Origin: an uncultured Pseudomonadota bacterium
Lineage (GTDB): Bacteria > Pseudomonadota > Gammaproteobacteria > Burkholderiales > Rhodocyclaceae
DNA length: 52,317 nt
Assembly: GCA_903951825.1 (NCBI GenBank)
Contig: CAJBDJ010000013.1
Coordinates: 1-52,317, forward strand
Direction of reading: 5' to 3'
Of this stretch, positions 25,194-34,095 are shown piece after piece. Below the pieces are notes generated by a model. The model saw nothing but the letters and a program-made list of their open reading frames with translations, ran no database searches and was not told the origin of the DNA. The position numbers were made by a program, and so were the translations under genes. The stretch's first letter is position 1. The number at the start of each line of letters is the position of its first letter.

Positions 25194-28100
25194 ATGTCTA
25201 TCGATTCATTCAACGATCTCACCAAAGATGCGGTGTTCGCCTGGTTTGCCAGGCCGTCGATCATCAAGGCGGAGCCTTATGTCGAGCTGGTGCGCGATCT
25301 TGCCATCGAGCCGATGGCGATCCGCGCCGTAGTGCCGGGTTCCGCCAGGATCCCCTACGTTGTCGTCATCCGCCTGATCGCCTCACGCAGCAACACCTTG
25401 TTGATCAGCGCCTGCACCTGTCCGGTTGGCCGTCATTGCAAGCATGTTGTCGCGGCCTTGCTGCGCGCGGTCGATGATGTGGCGCCGAAGGCGGATCGCG
25501 TCAGCAGCGGCGTCCTCTCGTGGGTCGAGGATTTGCGCCGCGTTTCGATTGCCGTGGCCAAGAAAAAGGCACGCCCGAGCAGCACGCGGCAGCAGCTTTT
25601 CTACATTCTCAAATGGACTTCCGACGAGCGCCATTTCGGCGTTGAAATCCGCAAGGGCAAGTTTCCCGAGAGCGCCGAAGAGTGGTGGAAAATCGATCGT
25701 GCATTGATCACGCCGCCGCAGTTCGTCAATGAAGAAGATCTCGTCATCCTCCGCCTGATCTGGGCCGAGCGCAGCCAGGAAAGCCCCTTGCGGGCGTTTG
25801 GCCTGGGCCCCAAAAAAGGTGCTGAATGCCTGCAGCGCATGGTGCAAACGCATCGCCTGTATGCCGAGAACGATCTGGGACTGCCGCTGCAGGCGGGCGA
25901 GCAGCGACCGGCAAGCATCGGCTGGCAGATTGATACCAAGGGTTTGCAGCGACCATCGCTGCGCCCGCAGCCGGTGGCCGATATCGTTGTGACGGTCAAT
26001 CCGCCGTGGTACCTCGATCTGACCGAGGGGGAACTCGGGCCGTTGGAGGTCAGCGGCAATCCGGCGGTGATCAACCGTCTCTTCAATTTGCCGCCCTTGT
26101 CGGCGCGTGAGGCGGTGCTGGTCGCCGAGGCACTCTCCGAACTGGCGCCGGAACTGCCGGTTCCGGCCGAGGATGCCGGTGCACGTCTGCGTCTGATTGA
26201 TGTGCCGCTGCAGGCGATCCTCCAGCTCGATACCTTGCACACGCACGGCTACCGCGGCTGGCGCGACTATCCGCACAGTTACAGCGGCGGCCCCTTCGAT
26301 GTCGCCAAAGTGGTTTTCCGTTACGGCGATGTCGATATCCGCCCCGATAGCCGATATGAGTTCATTCGTTTGCCCGAGGGCGAAACGGTGCGCCTCAAGC
26401 GCCGTCCGGAGGACGAGGCACGCGCCTTCGCGGCGCTCGCCGAGAGCGGGCTGGAGAAAATTCCGGGGCATACGCTGCACACCTTCGGTCACCCCCCGGA
26501 CGGGGTGTACGGGCTGGCAGAAGAGCGCGACTGGCCTTTTTTCATGGAACACAGCGTTCCGCTGCTGCGCGAAGCCGGGTGGCAGATCGATTTCCCCGAG
26601 GATTTCCGCCATCACATCCTTGAAGTCGAGGGTTGGGAGGCCGATCTCGTCGAATCCGACAACGGCTGGTTCAACCTCGACATGGGGATCATCGTCGAAG
26701 GCCAGCGGCTGCCGCTGGCGCCCTTGCTGGCGGCGCTCTTTCACCGCGACGGGCGCTGGCTGGACGCGCTGCAACTGGCCTTGATTCCCGATGATGACGC
26801 GGTCGAACTGCACACCCCCGGCGGCAAACGTCTGCGCGTGCCGGCCGGACGCATCAAACCGCTGGCGGCGACGCTGATTGATCTCTTCGACGGCTTCAGC
26901 GGTGGCGATACCCTGCGCGTTTCGCGTTTTGATGCGCCGCGCCTGGCGGATCTCAACGACACCAGTCGCTGGCAGTTCAAGGGGCAAGGCGACATTCTGG
27001 CGCTCGCCGACCAACTACGCAGCGCCCAGGGCGTCACGCAGATTGATCCGCCGCAAGGCCTCTGCCTGGATTTGCGGCCGTACCAGAAAGAAGGTCTTGC
27101 CTGGTTGCAGTTCCTGCGCGAGCAGGGCCTGGCCGGCATTCTCGCCGACGACATGGGGCTCGGGAAAACGGCGCAGGCGCTGGCGCACTTGCTGCTGGAA
27201 AAGGAAGCCGGCCGCCTCGACAAACCGGCGCTGATCGTTCTTCCAACCTCGCTGATTTTCAACTGGAAAAACGAGGCCGCGCGTTTTGCGCCCGGCCTTT
27301 CCGTGCTCTCACTGCACGGCCCGGAGCGCAAGAGTCACTTTGAGAAAATCGCCCATAGCGATGTCGTGCTGACGACGTATCCGCTGCTCTGGCGCGATGC
27401 CGATGAATTGATGCAGCACAGCTACCACCTGCTGATTCTCGATGAGGCGCAAACCGTCAAAAATGCCCGCAGCCAGGGCGCCGAAGCGGTGCGCAAAATT
27501 GTGGCGCGGCATCGCCTGTGCATTACCGGCACGCCGCTGGAGAATCATCTCGGCGAATTGTGGAGCCAGTTTGATTTTCTCCTGCCCGGTTTTCTTGGCG
27601 ATAACCGTCAATTCACCAAGCACTGGCGGACGCCGATTGAAAAGCTCGGCGACAAGCAGCGCCGCGAATTGCTGGCGCGCCGGATTCGTCCGTTTATTTT
27701 GCGCCGCAAAAAGGAAGACGTTGCCCGCGAACTGCCGCCCAAAACCATCATCGTCCGCAGTGTCGAACTCGAAGGCAGTCAGCGCGATCTTTACGAAACC
27801 GTGCGTGCGGCAATGGACGCCAAAGTGCGCGAAGAAATCGCCAGCAAGGGCTTCAGCCGCAGCCAGATCGTCATTCTCGATGCCCTGCTCAAGCTGCGCC
27901 AGGTCTGCTGCGACCCGCGTCTGGTCAAGGCGACGGCGGCCAAGAAAGTCAAGGAGCGCGCCAAGCTCGATCTGCTGATGGCCATGCTGCCGGAGTTGGT
28001 CGACGAGGGGCGGCGCATACTTGTCTTTTCGCAATTCACCAGCATGCTGGCGCTGATCGAGCAAGAGCTTGATCGTGCCGGGATTGCCTACGCGATCCTG

Positions 28101-28472
28101 ACCGGCAACACCAGCGACCGCGAGGCGCCAATCCGCAGCTTCCAGGAGGGTGCCGTTCCGGTCTTCCTGATCAGCCTCAAAGCCGGCGGCGTCGGCCTCA
28201 ATCTGACCGCTGCCGATACCGTCATTCACTACGATCCGTGGTGGAATCCGGCGGTCGAAAACCAGGCCACCGACCGCGCCCACCGCCTCGGCCAGGACAA
28301 ACCGGTGTTCGTGTACAAGCTGATCGTCGGCGGCAGTATCGAAGAAAAAATTCTTGCCCTGCAGGAGCGCAAGGCCGAACTGGCGGCGGGGATTTTGTCC
28401 GAAGACCGCAGTGTCGACTTCAAATTTGGCAGCGATGATCTCGCCGCGCTATTTGAGCCCTTGCCGTCGTGA
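25194..28472 (+). CDS. SNF2-family helicase with SWIM zinc finger
   Basis: A 1092-residue protein. SWIM-type zinc finger CxC...CxH at about 72-85 (CTCPVGRHCKH). A middle region (about 200-620) is typical of bacterial SNF2 proteins. The SNF2 ATPase (about 625-1080) has Walker A ADDMGLGKTAQA, the LILDEAQ box, FTGTPLENHLGELWSQ-type motif III (here ITGTPLENHLGELWSQF) and the C-terminal FSQFTSML, ISLKAGGVGLNLT and TDRAHRLGQ motifs. SNF2 proteins use ATP to move along or remodel nucleic acid-protein complexes. In bacteria the role is unclear; RapA acts on RNA polymerase, and others occur in phage defence. It starts 3 bp after the ubiB stop, so the two are likely co-transcribed. Confidence 0.92.
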   Translation: MSIDSFNDLTKDAVFAWFARPSIIKAEPYVELVRDLAIEPMAIRAVVPGSARIPYVVVIRLIASRSNTLLISACTCPVGRHCKHVVAALLRAVDDVAPKADRVSSGVLSWVEDLRRVSIAVAKKKARPSSTRQQLFYILKWTSDERHFGVEIRKGKFPESAEEWWKIDRALITPPQFVNEEDLVILRLIWAERSQESPLRAFGLGPKKGAECLQRMVQTHRLYAENDLGLPLQAGEQRPASIGWQIDTKGLQRPSLRPQPVADIVVTVNPPWYLDLTEGELGPLEVSGNPAVINRLFNLPPLSAREAVLVAEALSELAPELPVPAEDAGARLRLIDVPLQAILQLDTLHTHGYRGWRDYPHSYSGGPFDVAKVVFRYGDVDIRPDSRYEFIRLPEGETVRLKRRPEDEARAFAALAESGLEKIPGHTLHTFGHPPDGVYGLAEERDWPFFMEHSVPLLREAGWQIDFPEDFRHHILEVEGWEADLVESDNGWFNLDMGIIVEGQRLPLAPLLAALFHRDGRWLDALQLALIPDDDAVELHTPGGKRLRVPAGRIKPLAATLIDLFDGFSGGDTLRVSRFDAPRLADLNDTSRWQFKGQGDILALADQLRSAQGVTQIDPPQGLCLDLRPYQKEGLAWLQFLREQGLAGILADDMGLGKTAQALAHLLLEKEAGRLDKPALIVLPTSLIFNWKNEAARFAPGLSVLSLHGPERKSHFEKIAHSDVVLTTYPLLWRDADELMQHSYHLLILDEAQTVKNARSQGAEAVRKIVARHRLCITGTPLENHLGELWSQFDFLLPGFLGDNRQFTKHWRTPIEKLGDKQRRELLARRIRPFILRRKKEDVARELPPKTIIVRSVELEGSQRDLYETVRAAMDAKVREEIASKGFSRSQIVILDALLKLRQVCCDPRLVKATAAKKVKERAKLDLLMAMLPELVDEGRRILVFSQFTSMLALIEQELDRAGIAYAILTGNTSDREAPIRSFQEGAVPVFLISLKAGGVGLNLTAADTVIHYDPWWNPAVENQATDRAHRLGQDKPVFVYKLIVGGSIEEKILALQERKAELAAGILSEDRSVDFKFGSDDLAALFEPLPS

Positions 28473-28489
28473 TCTGAGGATGCCGGCGA

Positions 28490-29495
28490 TCAGCCGGTCA
28501 CCATGTGTACCCGGTGGATTTGTTGATCGTCCACCAGTAGCAGGCGCGTTCCCGTCTGCGCGACATCGTCCACAATCAAGGTGGTGACGCGCTGTTGTCC
28601 GGCGGCGCCAGGCGGGGTTTGGCGCAGGGAAATCCGGTAGGTCGCCGAGCGATAGCGGTAATCAATGCTGAATCCCGGCCATTCCGCCGGCAGGCAGGGC
28701 GTCAGGGTCAGGTGTTCGCCGTCACGGCGCAGGCCGAGCAGCGACTCAAGGATCAGTCGATAAGTCCAGCCGGCGGCGCCGGTGTACCACGTCCAGCCGG
28801 CGCGTCCGACATGCGGCGGCAGCGCGTAGAGATCGGCGGCGATGACATAGGGTTCGCCTTTGTAAATCGCCACCGCTGCCGGCGAGCGGGCGTGATTGAG
28901 CGGGTTGATGATGTTGAACAAATCCCAGGCGCGCTCGCTGTCGCCGAGAGCGGCGAAGGCCATCGCCGCCCAGACGGCGCCATGCGTGTATTGGCCGCCG
29001 TTTTCGCGGACGCCCGGAACGTAGCCGCGAATGTAGCCGGGATCGACGCTCGACTTGTCGAAAGGCGGATCGAGCAAGCGGATCAGCCCGTCGTCGCGGC
29101 GTACCAGATGGGTGTCCACCGCTTGCATCGCCTGGCGCGAGCGTTCGCCGGGGGCGGCGCTGGAGAGCACCGACCAGCTTTGCGAGATCGAATCAATCCG
29201 GCATTCTTCGTTGCTCGCCGCGCCGAGCGGCGTCCCGTCATCAAAATAGGCACGCCGGTACCAGGCACCGTCCCAGGCGTGTTGCTCAAGGGCTTGCCGC
29301 AGACGGGTGCCCTCGCTGCCGCAAAACTCGGCGAAGGAGGCGTCGCCATAGGCGGTGGCGATGCCGGCAAACTGGCGAAAAACCTCGCAGAGGAAAAAGC
29401 CGAGCCAGACGCTCTCTCCTTTGCCCTCGATGCCGACGCGGTTCATGCCGTCATTCCAGTCGCCGCCGCGCATCAAGGGCAGGCCGTGGGCGCCA
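28490..29495 (-). pseudogene. 3' fragment of a GH94-type cyclic beta-1,2-glucan synthase (NdvB-like) gene
   Basis: About 334 residues match the C-terminal glycoside hydrolase family 94 domain of NdvB-like proteins: GAHGLPLMRGGDWNDGMN (holding the family's catalytic acid), the SISQSWSVLSSAAPGER block, GYVPGVRENGGQYTHGA and YTGAAGW near the end. Full-length NdvB proteins exceed 2,500 residues and need a glycosyltransferase domain, so this is a truncated remnant even though its frame stays open. The open frame continues upstream to about 29614, but those residues (before about 29495) are only the reverse strand of a different gene fragment. Without a start or N-terminal domains it is probably not functional. 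Confidence 0.8.
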
Positions 29496-29818
29496 ACGAG
29501 TTGCACGTCAGACGCTTCACGACCCAGGCAACGCAGCTTTTCAAGCTGATTCCGAGCGATCTCGGGCGCCCGCTGTCGGACATCGTCACCAACCTCGCCT
29601 ACCCGGGCTTGCAAGCCGATGCCGAAGAGGTTTTACGCACCCTGGCGTTCTCCGACCGCGAAGTGGCGACCACCGATGAGCGATGGTTTCAGGTCAAGGT
29701 GATGCCTTACCGTACCTTGGATAACGTCATCGATGGCGTGGTGATCACCTTCAACGACATCAGTCGCGCCAAGACCCTGGAGAAATATTTGCGATCCGAT
29801 GTCGCGCAGGGAAAATAA
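29495..29818 (+). pseudogene. 3' fragment of a CheB/CheR-PAS fusion (chemotaxis methyltransferase) gene
   Basis: About 107 codons, from ANELHVRRFTTQATQLF to AQGK, match the C-terminal PAS region of long CheB-CheR-PAS fusion proteins (LFKLIPSDLGRPLSDI, then WFQVKVMPYRT, IDGVVITFNDIS). No start codon, CheB, CheR or methyl-accepting region precedes it: homology ends at about 29495, where the oppositely oriented GH94 fragment begins. It is therefore an N-terminally truncated remnant. Confidence 0.78.
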
Positions 29819-29847
29819 ACCCCCTGGCTGACGAGCGGCGCCGCACT

Positions 29848-30348
29848 TCAGGCGAGCAGCGTCGGGCAGTCGAGACGCGCCAGCAAGCCGCGCAGCGCGT
29901 GGCGCACCGCCTGTTGGCGAACGGCGGCACGCTCGCCGCTAAAAAGGCAGGTTTGCGCTTCACAGCCGCCGACTCGTGCTGCCCAGGCAAAGCAAACGGT
30001 GCCCACCGGTTTTTCCGGCGAGCCGCCAGCGGGCCCGGCGATACCGGTAATGCTCAACGTCCAGTCGGCGCGGCTGTGCGCCAGCGCCCCCTGCGCCATG
30101 GCGCGCGCCGTCGCCTCGGAGACGGCGCCGTGGCGCGCCAGGGTGGTTTCGCTGACACCCAGCATGTCACTCTTGGCGGCGTTGCTGTAGGTTACAAATC
30201 CGCGCTCAAACCAGGCGGAACTGCCGGCAATCGCCGTGATGGTTTGCGCCACCCAGCCGCCGGTGCAGGATTCGGCGGTTGCCAGACACTCGCCGCGCTG
30301 CTGCAAGGCGCTGCCGATTTCTGCTGCCAGGGAAGTCAGTTCATCCAT
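29848..30348 (-). CDS. pncC: Nicotinamide-nucleotide amidohydrolase PncC (CinA C-terminal family)
   Basis: A 166-residue stand-alone CinA C-terminal domain. Conserved motifs: ATAESCTGGWVAQTITAIAGSS shortened to AESCTGG (about 24-30), GFVTYSNAAK, and SITGIAGPAGGSPEKPVGTV (about 105-125). The enzyme deamidates nicotinamide mononucleotide to nicotinate mononucleotide in pyridine nucleotide recycling. The start at 30348 (MDELTSL) fits the family length; a longer open frame upstream overlaps the divergent sixA promoter and start. It is divergent from sixA, with about 100 bp between the starts. Confidence 0.92.
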   Translation of the reverse strand: MDELTSLAAEIGSALQQRGECLATAESCTGGWVAQTITAIAGSSAWFERGFVTYSNAAKSDMLGVSETTLARHGAVSEATARAMAQGALAHSRADWTLSITGIAGPAGGSPEKPVGTVCFAWAARVGGCEAQTCLFSGERAAVRQQAVRHALRGLLARLDCPTLLA

Positions 30349-30447
30349 GGCGGCCGATCTTATCACTTGCACCCGGCGGCCAGCCCGGCTGAAATGCCGG
30401 TGTAACAATTCGCCGACATGATGCCGGAATTTTTGAGGAAAACGACC

Positions 30448-30903
30448 ATGGATTTGCTGCTCTGGCGTCACGCCGAAGCCGAGGATGGCGACGATGACAT
30501 GAAACGCCGCTTGACCGGGCGTGGGCAAAAGCAGGCGCAGTTGATGGCCGCCTGGATCAGGGAACATCAGCCGCGTGATTTGCGCATTATCGTCAGTCCG
30601 GCGGTACGCACGCAGCAAACGGCCGCGGCGCTCAAGCTGCCCTTCGAGACACAACGCAAGATCGGCCCGGCGGCCTGTGTTTCCGAACTAATCGCCGCTT
30701 CAGCCTGGCCGCAGGCGAGCGGGGCATTGTTGATTGTCGGCCACCAGCCGTCACTCGGGCGCATGGCCTCGCTTCTGCTGGCCGGCCACGAGGCGGAATG
30801 GACGATCAAAAAAGGCGCACTCTGGTGGCTGAGCAATCGCACCCGTCAGGGCGAGACGCAAACTGTGCTGCGTGCCGTTATTCCTGCTGAATTTCTGGAC
30901 TAG
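30448..30903 (+). CDS. sixA: SixA-type phosphohistidine phosphatase
   Basis: A 151-residue histidine phosphatase-superfamily protein. The catalytic RHG-type motif is seen as LLLWRHAEAEDG near residues 2-13 (RHAEA); the second active-site histidine lies in IVGHQPSLGRMA near 97. Short SixA proteins remove phosphate from histidines of phosphotransfer proteins (ArcB in E. coli, or PTS proteins). The start at 30448 is chosen because GAGGAA lies 8 nt upstream and family members begin right at this strand. It is followed after 57 bp by ppk2, and the two may be co-transcribed. Confidence 0.9.
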   Translation: MDLLLWRHAEAEDGDDDMKRRLTGRGQKQAQLMAAWIREHQPRDLRIIVSPAVRTQQTAAALKLPFETQRKIGPAACVSELIAASAWPQASGALLIVGHQPSLGRMASLLLAGHEAEWTIKKGALWWLSNRTRQGETQTVLRAVIPAEFLD

Positions 30904-30960
30904 ACAAAAACCCCGCTTTGCCGTGAAATGGCCTTTTCGCGTGATTCGACGGAGACAGGA

Positions 30961-32079
30961 ATGGCCACTAAAAAAATCGCAAAGTCCGCCTCGCCGGCAA
31001 CGGCAACGATCAAAAAGCCGGCCGCCCCGCGCGTTGTCAGGCGAGTGGTGGACAAGGGCGACATTCCGCCCGATCTGAGCAAGAACGGCATTGAAGGCTT
31101 TGCCGTTAATGCCGCGGTCGACGGCGCCCAGGAGACGAAATTGGGCGCCATGCGCGATGTGATTTCCGGCATGGCGGTCGACGAATCGGTGGCTTTGCTG
31201 CGCGGCTTGCTGCAGCAACAAGGGGTCAAGCGCAAGGATATGGCCTTGAATCCGGATGAGGAATTAGCCAAGGACTGGCGCGACGGCGGCTATCCGTACA
31301 AGAATTTGATGCAGCGGCGCAACTACGAACGCCAGAAATATCGCCTGCAGGTCGAACTGCTCAAGCTGCAGGCCTGGGTCAAGGAAACCGGGCAAAAAGT
31401 CGTCATTCTTTTTGAAGGCCGCGACGCCGCCGGCAAGGGCGGTACGATCAAGCGCCTGATGGAGCATTTGAACCCGCGCGGCGCGCGCGTCGTGGCGCTC
31501 GAAAAGCCCAGCGAAATCGAGCGTGGACAGTGGTACTTCCAGCGTTACGTGCAGCATTTGCCGACGCGCGGCGAGATCGTTTTGCTCGACCGCTCCTGGT
31601 ACAACCGCGCCGGCGTCGAGCGCGTCATGGGCTTTTGCAGCGATCAGGAATACGCCGAATTCGTTCGCCAGGCGCCCGAATTCGAACGTATGCTGGTACG
31701 CAACGGCACGCACCTGATCAAGTTTTGGTTCTCGGTCAGCCGCGAAGAACAGCGCCGCCGCTTCGGCGAGCGCAAGGTGCATCCCCTCAAGCAATGGAAG
31801 CTCTCGCCGATCGACCTCGCCTCACTCGACAAGTGGGACGACTACACCAAGGCCAAGGAAGCGATGTTCTTCCACACCGACACCGCCGATGCGCCATGGA
31901 CGGTGATCAAGTCCAATTGCAAAAAGCGCGCGCGCCTCAACGCCATGCGTTACGTGCTGCACAAACTGCCCTATACCAACAAGGACAGCGAACGCATCGG
32001 CAATCTCGACCCGCTGATCGTCGGCCGCGCCAACGTGGTCTACGAACGCGGCGAACAGCAAGGGTTGCCGATTCTGTAA
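30961..32079 (+). CDS. ppk2: Polyphosphate kinase 2
   Basis: A 372-residue PPK2-family kinase that moves phosphate between polyphosphate and nucleotides. An N-terminal alanine/lysine-rich extension (about 1-100) precedes the core. Walker A GRDAAGKGGT is at about 155; the family motif LDRSWYNRAGVERVMGF follows (about 210-225), with RRFGERKVHPLKQWKLSP in the lid region and the C-terminal YTNKDSERIGN. The class (ADP or GDP production, or reversal) cannot be told with certainty. AGGA just before the ATG at 30961 and a preceding GGAG favour this start; an in-frame ATG at 30928 lacks one. Confidence 0.95.
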   Translation: MATKKIAKSASPATATIKKPAAPRVVRRVVDKGDIPPDLSKNGIEGFAVNAAVDGAQETKLGAMRDVISGMAVDESVALLRGLLQQQGVKRKDMALNPDEELAKDWRDGGYPYKNLMQRRNYERQKYRLQVELLKLQAWVKETGQKVVILFEGRDAAGKGGTIKRLMEHLNPRGARVVALEKPSEIERGQWYFQRYVQHLPTRGEIVLLDRSWYNRAGVERVMGFCSDQEYAEFVRQAPEFERMLVRNGTHLIKFWFSVSREEQRRRFGERKVHPLKQWKLSPIDLASLDKWDDYTKAKEAMFFHTDTADAPWTVIKSNCKKRARLNAMRYVLHKLPYTNKDSERIGNLDPLIVGRANVVYERGEQQGLPIL

Positions 32080-32203
32080 TCAGCGCCAGGAGCGCCGTCA
32101 ATCTGTTCCGCGCAACTATCGTCAAGACGATTGGCTCTGTTCGGATTTGTCGCCCAACGCCCAGACGGCACAGCGAACGCGGCGAACACCTGATCTTTGG
32201 TGG

Positions 32204-32806
32204 TCATCGTCGGAAAGGAGAAAACGCAACACTTCCCAAGATTGCGGCAGCCCTTGTTACAAATTGCGGATCAGCGTCGTTGGGCATATAACGATGGGAG
32301 TAGGCAACGCTTACAGCTGTTTTCTTGTTGTCAGGCAGGGCGCAATTGAGCGTCATTATCTCCAAGGTCATTGTTCCAGTGCCACTCGTTGTTCGTTTCA
32401 CTGCTGCAGTGTCGCTACTCACGATGTGCGCACGCACGCATTCGGTGTTTCGACCATTCTCCGTTAGGGTTTCGTATTTGATGATCTTGTAACGATCGGG
32501 AGGAAGTCGAGCCGAATTTATGTCCTTGGCTTGTGTCGTGAATTCGTCAAAGGTATTGAACGTTTGTAGGTCAAAGAAGGTTCCCTCGATTACAAAGGTT
32601 TCGTCTGGAGCAGCGCCACGTCTTCCAAGAACCAGCCTGCTGGGGCTTGCTGGCGCTCTGAGCCAGCCCGGTTCGTTAGGCGGGGAAACCGAGTAGGCGC
32701 CCATATGTATTGGCTGAGGCGGTAACGGAAGCAATTCGGGTCGACGGGGGGATGTGCAACCCACAAGAATTAGGGTGGCCAAAAAAATCAGAAGTGCGCT
32801 TGGCAT
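32204..32806 (-). CDS. Hypothetical lipoprotein
   Basis: A 200-residue protein with a clear lipoprotein signal: hydrophobic stretch LLIFLATLILVGC with lipobox LVGC at about 14-17, then a proline-rich linker. The remainder has no family I recognise; a motif-poor beta-rich domain spans about 50-200. Two cysteines (in NTECVRAH and TLNCALP) could form a disulfide. The predicted place is the outer membrane, facing the periplasm. The gene and its flanks (32080-32203 and 32807-33031, both without other genes) are clearly more A/T-rich than their surroundings, which suggests acquisition from elsewhere. Confidence 0.75.
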   Translation of the reverse strand: MPSALLIFLATLILVGCTSPRRPELLPLPPQPIHMGAYSVSPPNEPGWLRAPASPSRLVLGRRGAAPDETFVIEGTFFDLQTFNTFDEFTTQAKDINSARLPPDRYKIIKYETLTENGRNTECVRAHIVSSDTAAVKRTTSGTGTMTLEIMTLNCALPDNKKTAVSVAYSHRYMPNDADPQFVTRAAAILGSVAFSPFRR

Positions 32807-33031
32807 ATTTTCATTTCGACGGATGTGTTTCGGAGGAGGCCAGGTTTGTACGCAGTGACTAGGGGTAGCCTAGGCGAACTTTAGGGCAAGCCGATCGGCA
32901 ACAAATACTACAACCTCATCATATTGATCTATATGATCGCATTGATTATAGCTTTCCGGGGTGAGAGAGGGAGCTACAACTGCAAGTGGGGAAATGGGCG
33001 CTGAGCCTTGGCTACCGGGGTTTTCGATGGC

Positions 33032-34087
33032 TTATTGGCAAGTGCCTACAAGTGTGAACCGTTCGATCACCTTGGTCTTCGGCAACTTGATGGCGCTTTC
33101 CCGTGCCCGGAGTTGTCCGCAGCCGGCGTCGATGTCCTGGCCGGCTGAGTTGCGCAGTTTGGTCAGAATCTTCCGGCTGTGCAGGTGGCGGGCGATGTGG
33201 CGTGCCTGTTCAAGTCCTGGGCGCTTGAAGTCGAGTTGGTCGACGGTGTTGTACGGGATCAGATTCATCATCGCGTATTTGCCGCTGAGCAGGCGGACAA
33301 TCCCGTCGAGCTCTTCCTCGCTGTCGTTGATGCCGGCGAGCAGCGTCCATTGGTACTGGATCGGGTAGCCGGTGGTGCGTGCGTAGCGTTCGCCGAGCTC
33401 GACCAGCTCTTCCGGCGTGATGCGCGGCGCCTTGGGCAATAGCTGTTCGCGCAGGGCGGCGCGCGTGGTGTGCAGCGAGAGCGCCAGGGCAGGGACGACG
33501 CGGGCACGCGGCAATTGCTCAAAAACACGGTAATCGCCGACAGTCGAGAAAACCAGATTCTTGTGTCCTATCCCGCCTTCGGTGCCGAGCAGTTCGATCG
33601 CCTCAAGCACGTTGTCGAGATTGTGTGCCGGCTCGCCCATGCCCATGAAAACGACCCTCCTGACCGTGCGCAGGCGGCGTGCGAGGACGACTTGGGCGAC
33701 GATTTCGGCGCTGCCGAGGTGGCGCAGCAGGCCATCGCGGCCGGTCATGCAGAAAACGCAGCCAACGGCGCACCCCACCTGACTTGAGACGCAGACGCCG
33801 TCGCGCGGCAGGAGCACGCTTTCGACGGTTTGGCGGTCGCCCAGTTCGATCAGCAGGCGTGCCGAACCGTCGGCGCCGGGGTGGTGCGAACGAACGCTGG
33901 CGAGCTTGTCGAGATCGGCGGTGATGTCCGGCAAGGCGTTGCGCAAGGCCAGGGGGAGAAAGTTTTCGGCCTTGCGGTGGCGGGTGTCGAGCGAGCAAAT
34001 TTGCGTCCACGCCCTCAACACCCGCTGCTCATGGCAAGGCAAGGCGCCGAGTGAGCGCAGGCGCTGGCGGATCTGCTCGATACGCAA
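33032..34087 (-). CDS. RlmN/Cfr-family radical SAM RNA methyltransferase
   Basis: A 351-residue radical SAM enzyme. The iron-sulfur cluster motif CxxxCxxC is seen as CAVGCVFC (about 105-112), followed by the family sequences VVFMGMGEPAHNLDNV and STVGDYRVFEQ. The substrate-cycling cysteine lies in DIDAGCGQL near the C-terminus, as in RlmN. RlmN methylates C2 of A2503 in 23S rRNA and A37 of some tRNAs. This sequence is shorter and has a diverged N-terminal region compared with housekeeping RlmN, so it may be a paralogue with another target. It is 8 bp downstream of the ferredoxin-type reductase gene on the same strand. Confidence 0.85.
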   Translation of the reverse strand: MRIEQIRQRLRSLGALPCHEQRVLRAWTQICSLDTRHRKAENFLPLALRNALPDITADLDKLASVRSHHPGADGSARLLIELGDRQTVESVLLPRDGVCVSSQVGCAVGCVFCMTGRDGLLRHLGSAEIVAQVVLARRLRTVRRVVFMGMGEPAHNLDNVLEAIELLGTEGGIGHKNLVFSTVGDYRVFEQLPRARVVPALALSLHTTRAALREQLLPKAPRITPEELVELGERYARTTGYPIQYQWTLLAGINDSEEELDGIVRLLSGKYAMMNLIPYNTVDQLDFKRPGLEQARHIARHLHSRKILTKLRNSAGQDIDAGCGQLRARESAIKLPKTKVIERFTLVGTCQ

Positions 34088-34095
34088 GCCTGGCC

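Noticed and set aside
25383..27014. Long open frame (543 codons) on the minus strand opposite the SNF2 helicase gene
   Set aside because: High GC creates long antisense frames. The plus-strand frame has clear SWIM and SNF2 motifs, and the antisense product has none.
29495..29614. The first about 40 codons of the minus-strand frame as a true N-terminus for the GH94 protein
   Set aside because: They are the reverse strand of the CheB/CheR fragment and show no similarity to glucan synthases.
28595..29818. A single 407-codon plus-strand gene from 28595 to 29818
   Set aside because: Only the last about 107 codons resemble a real protein (PAS of CheB/CheR fusions); the rest is antisense to the GH94 fragment.
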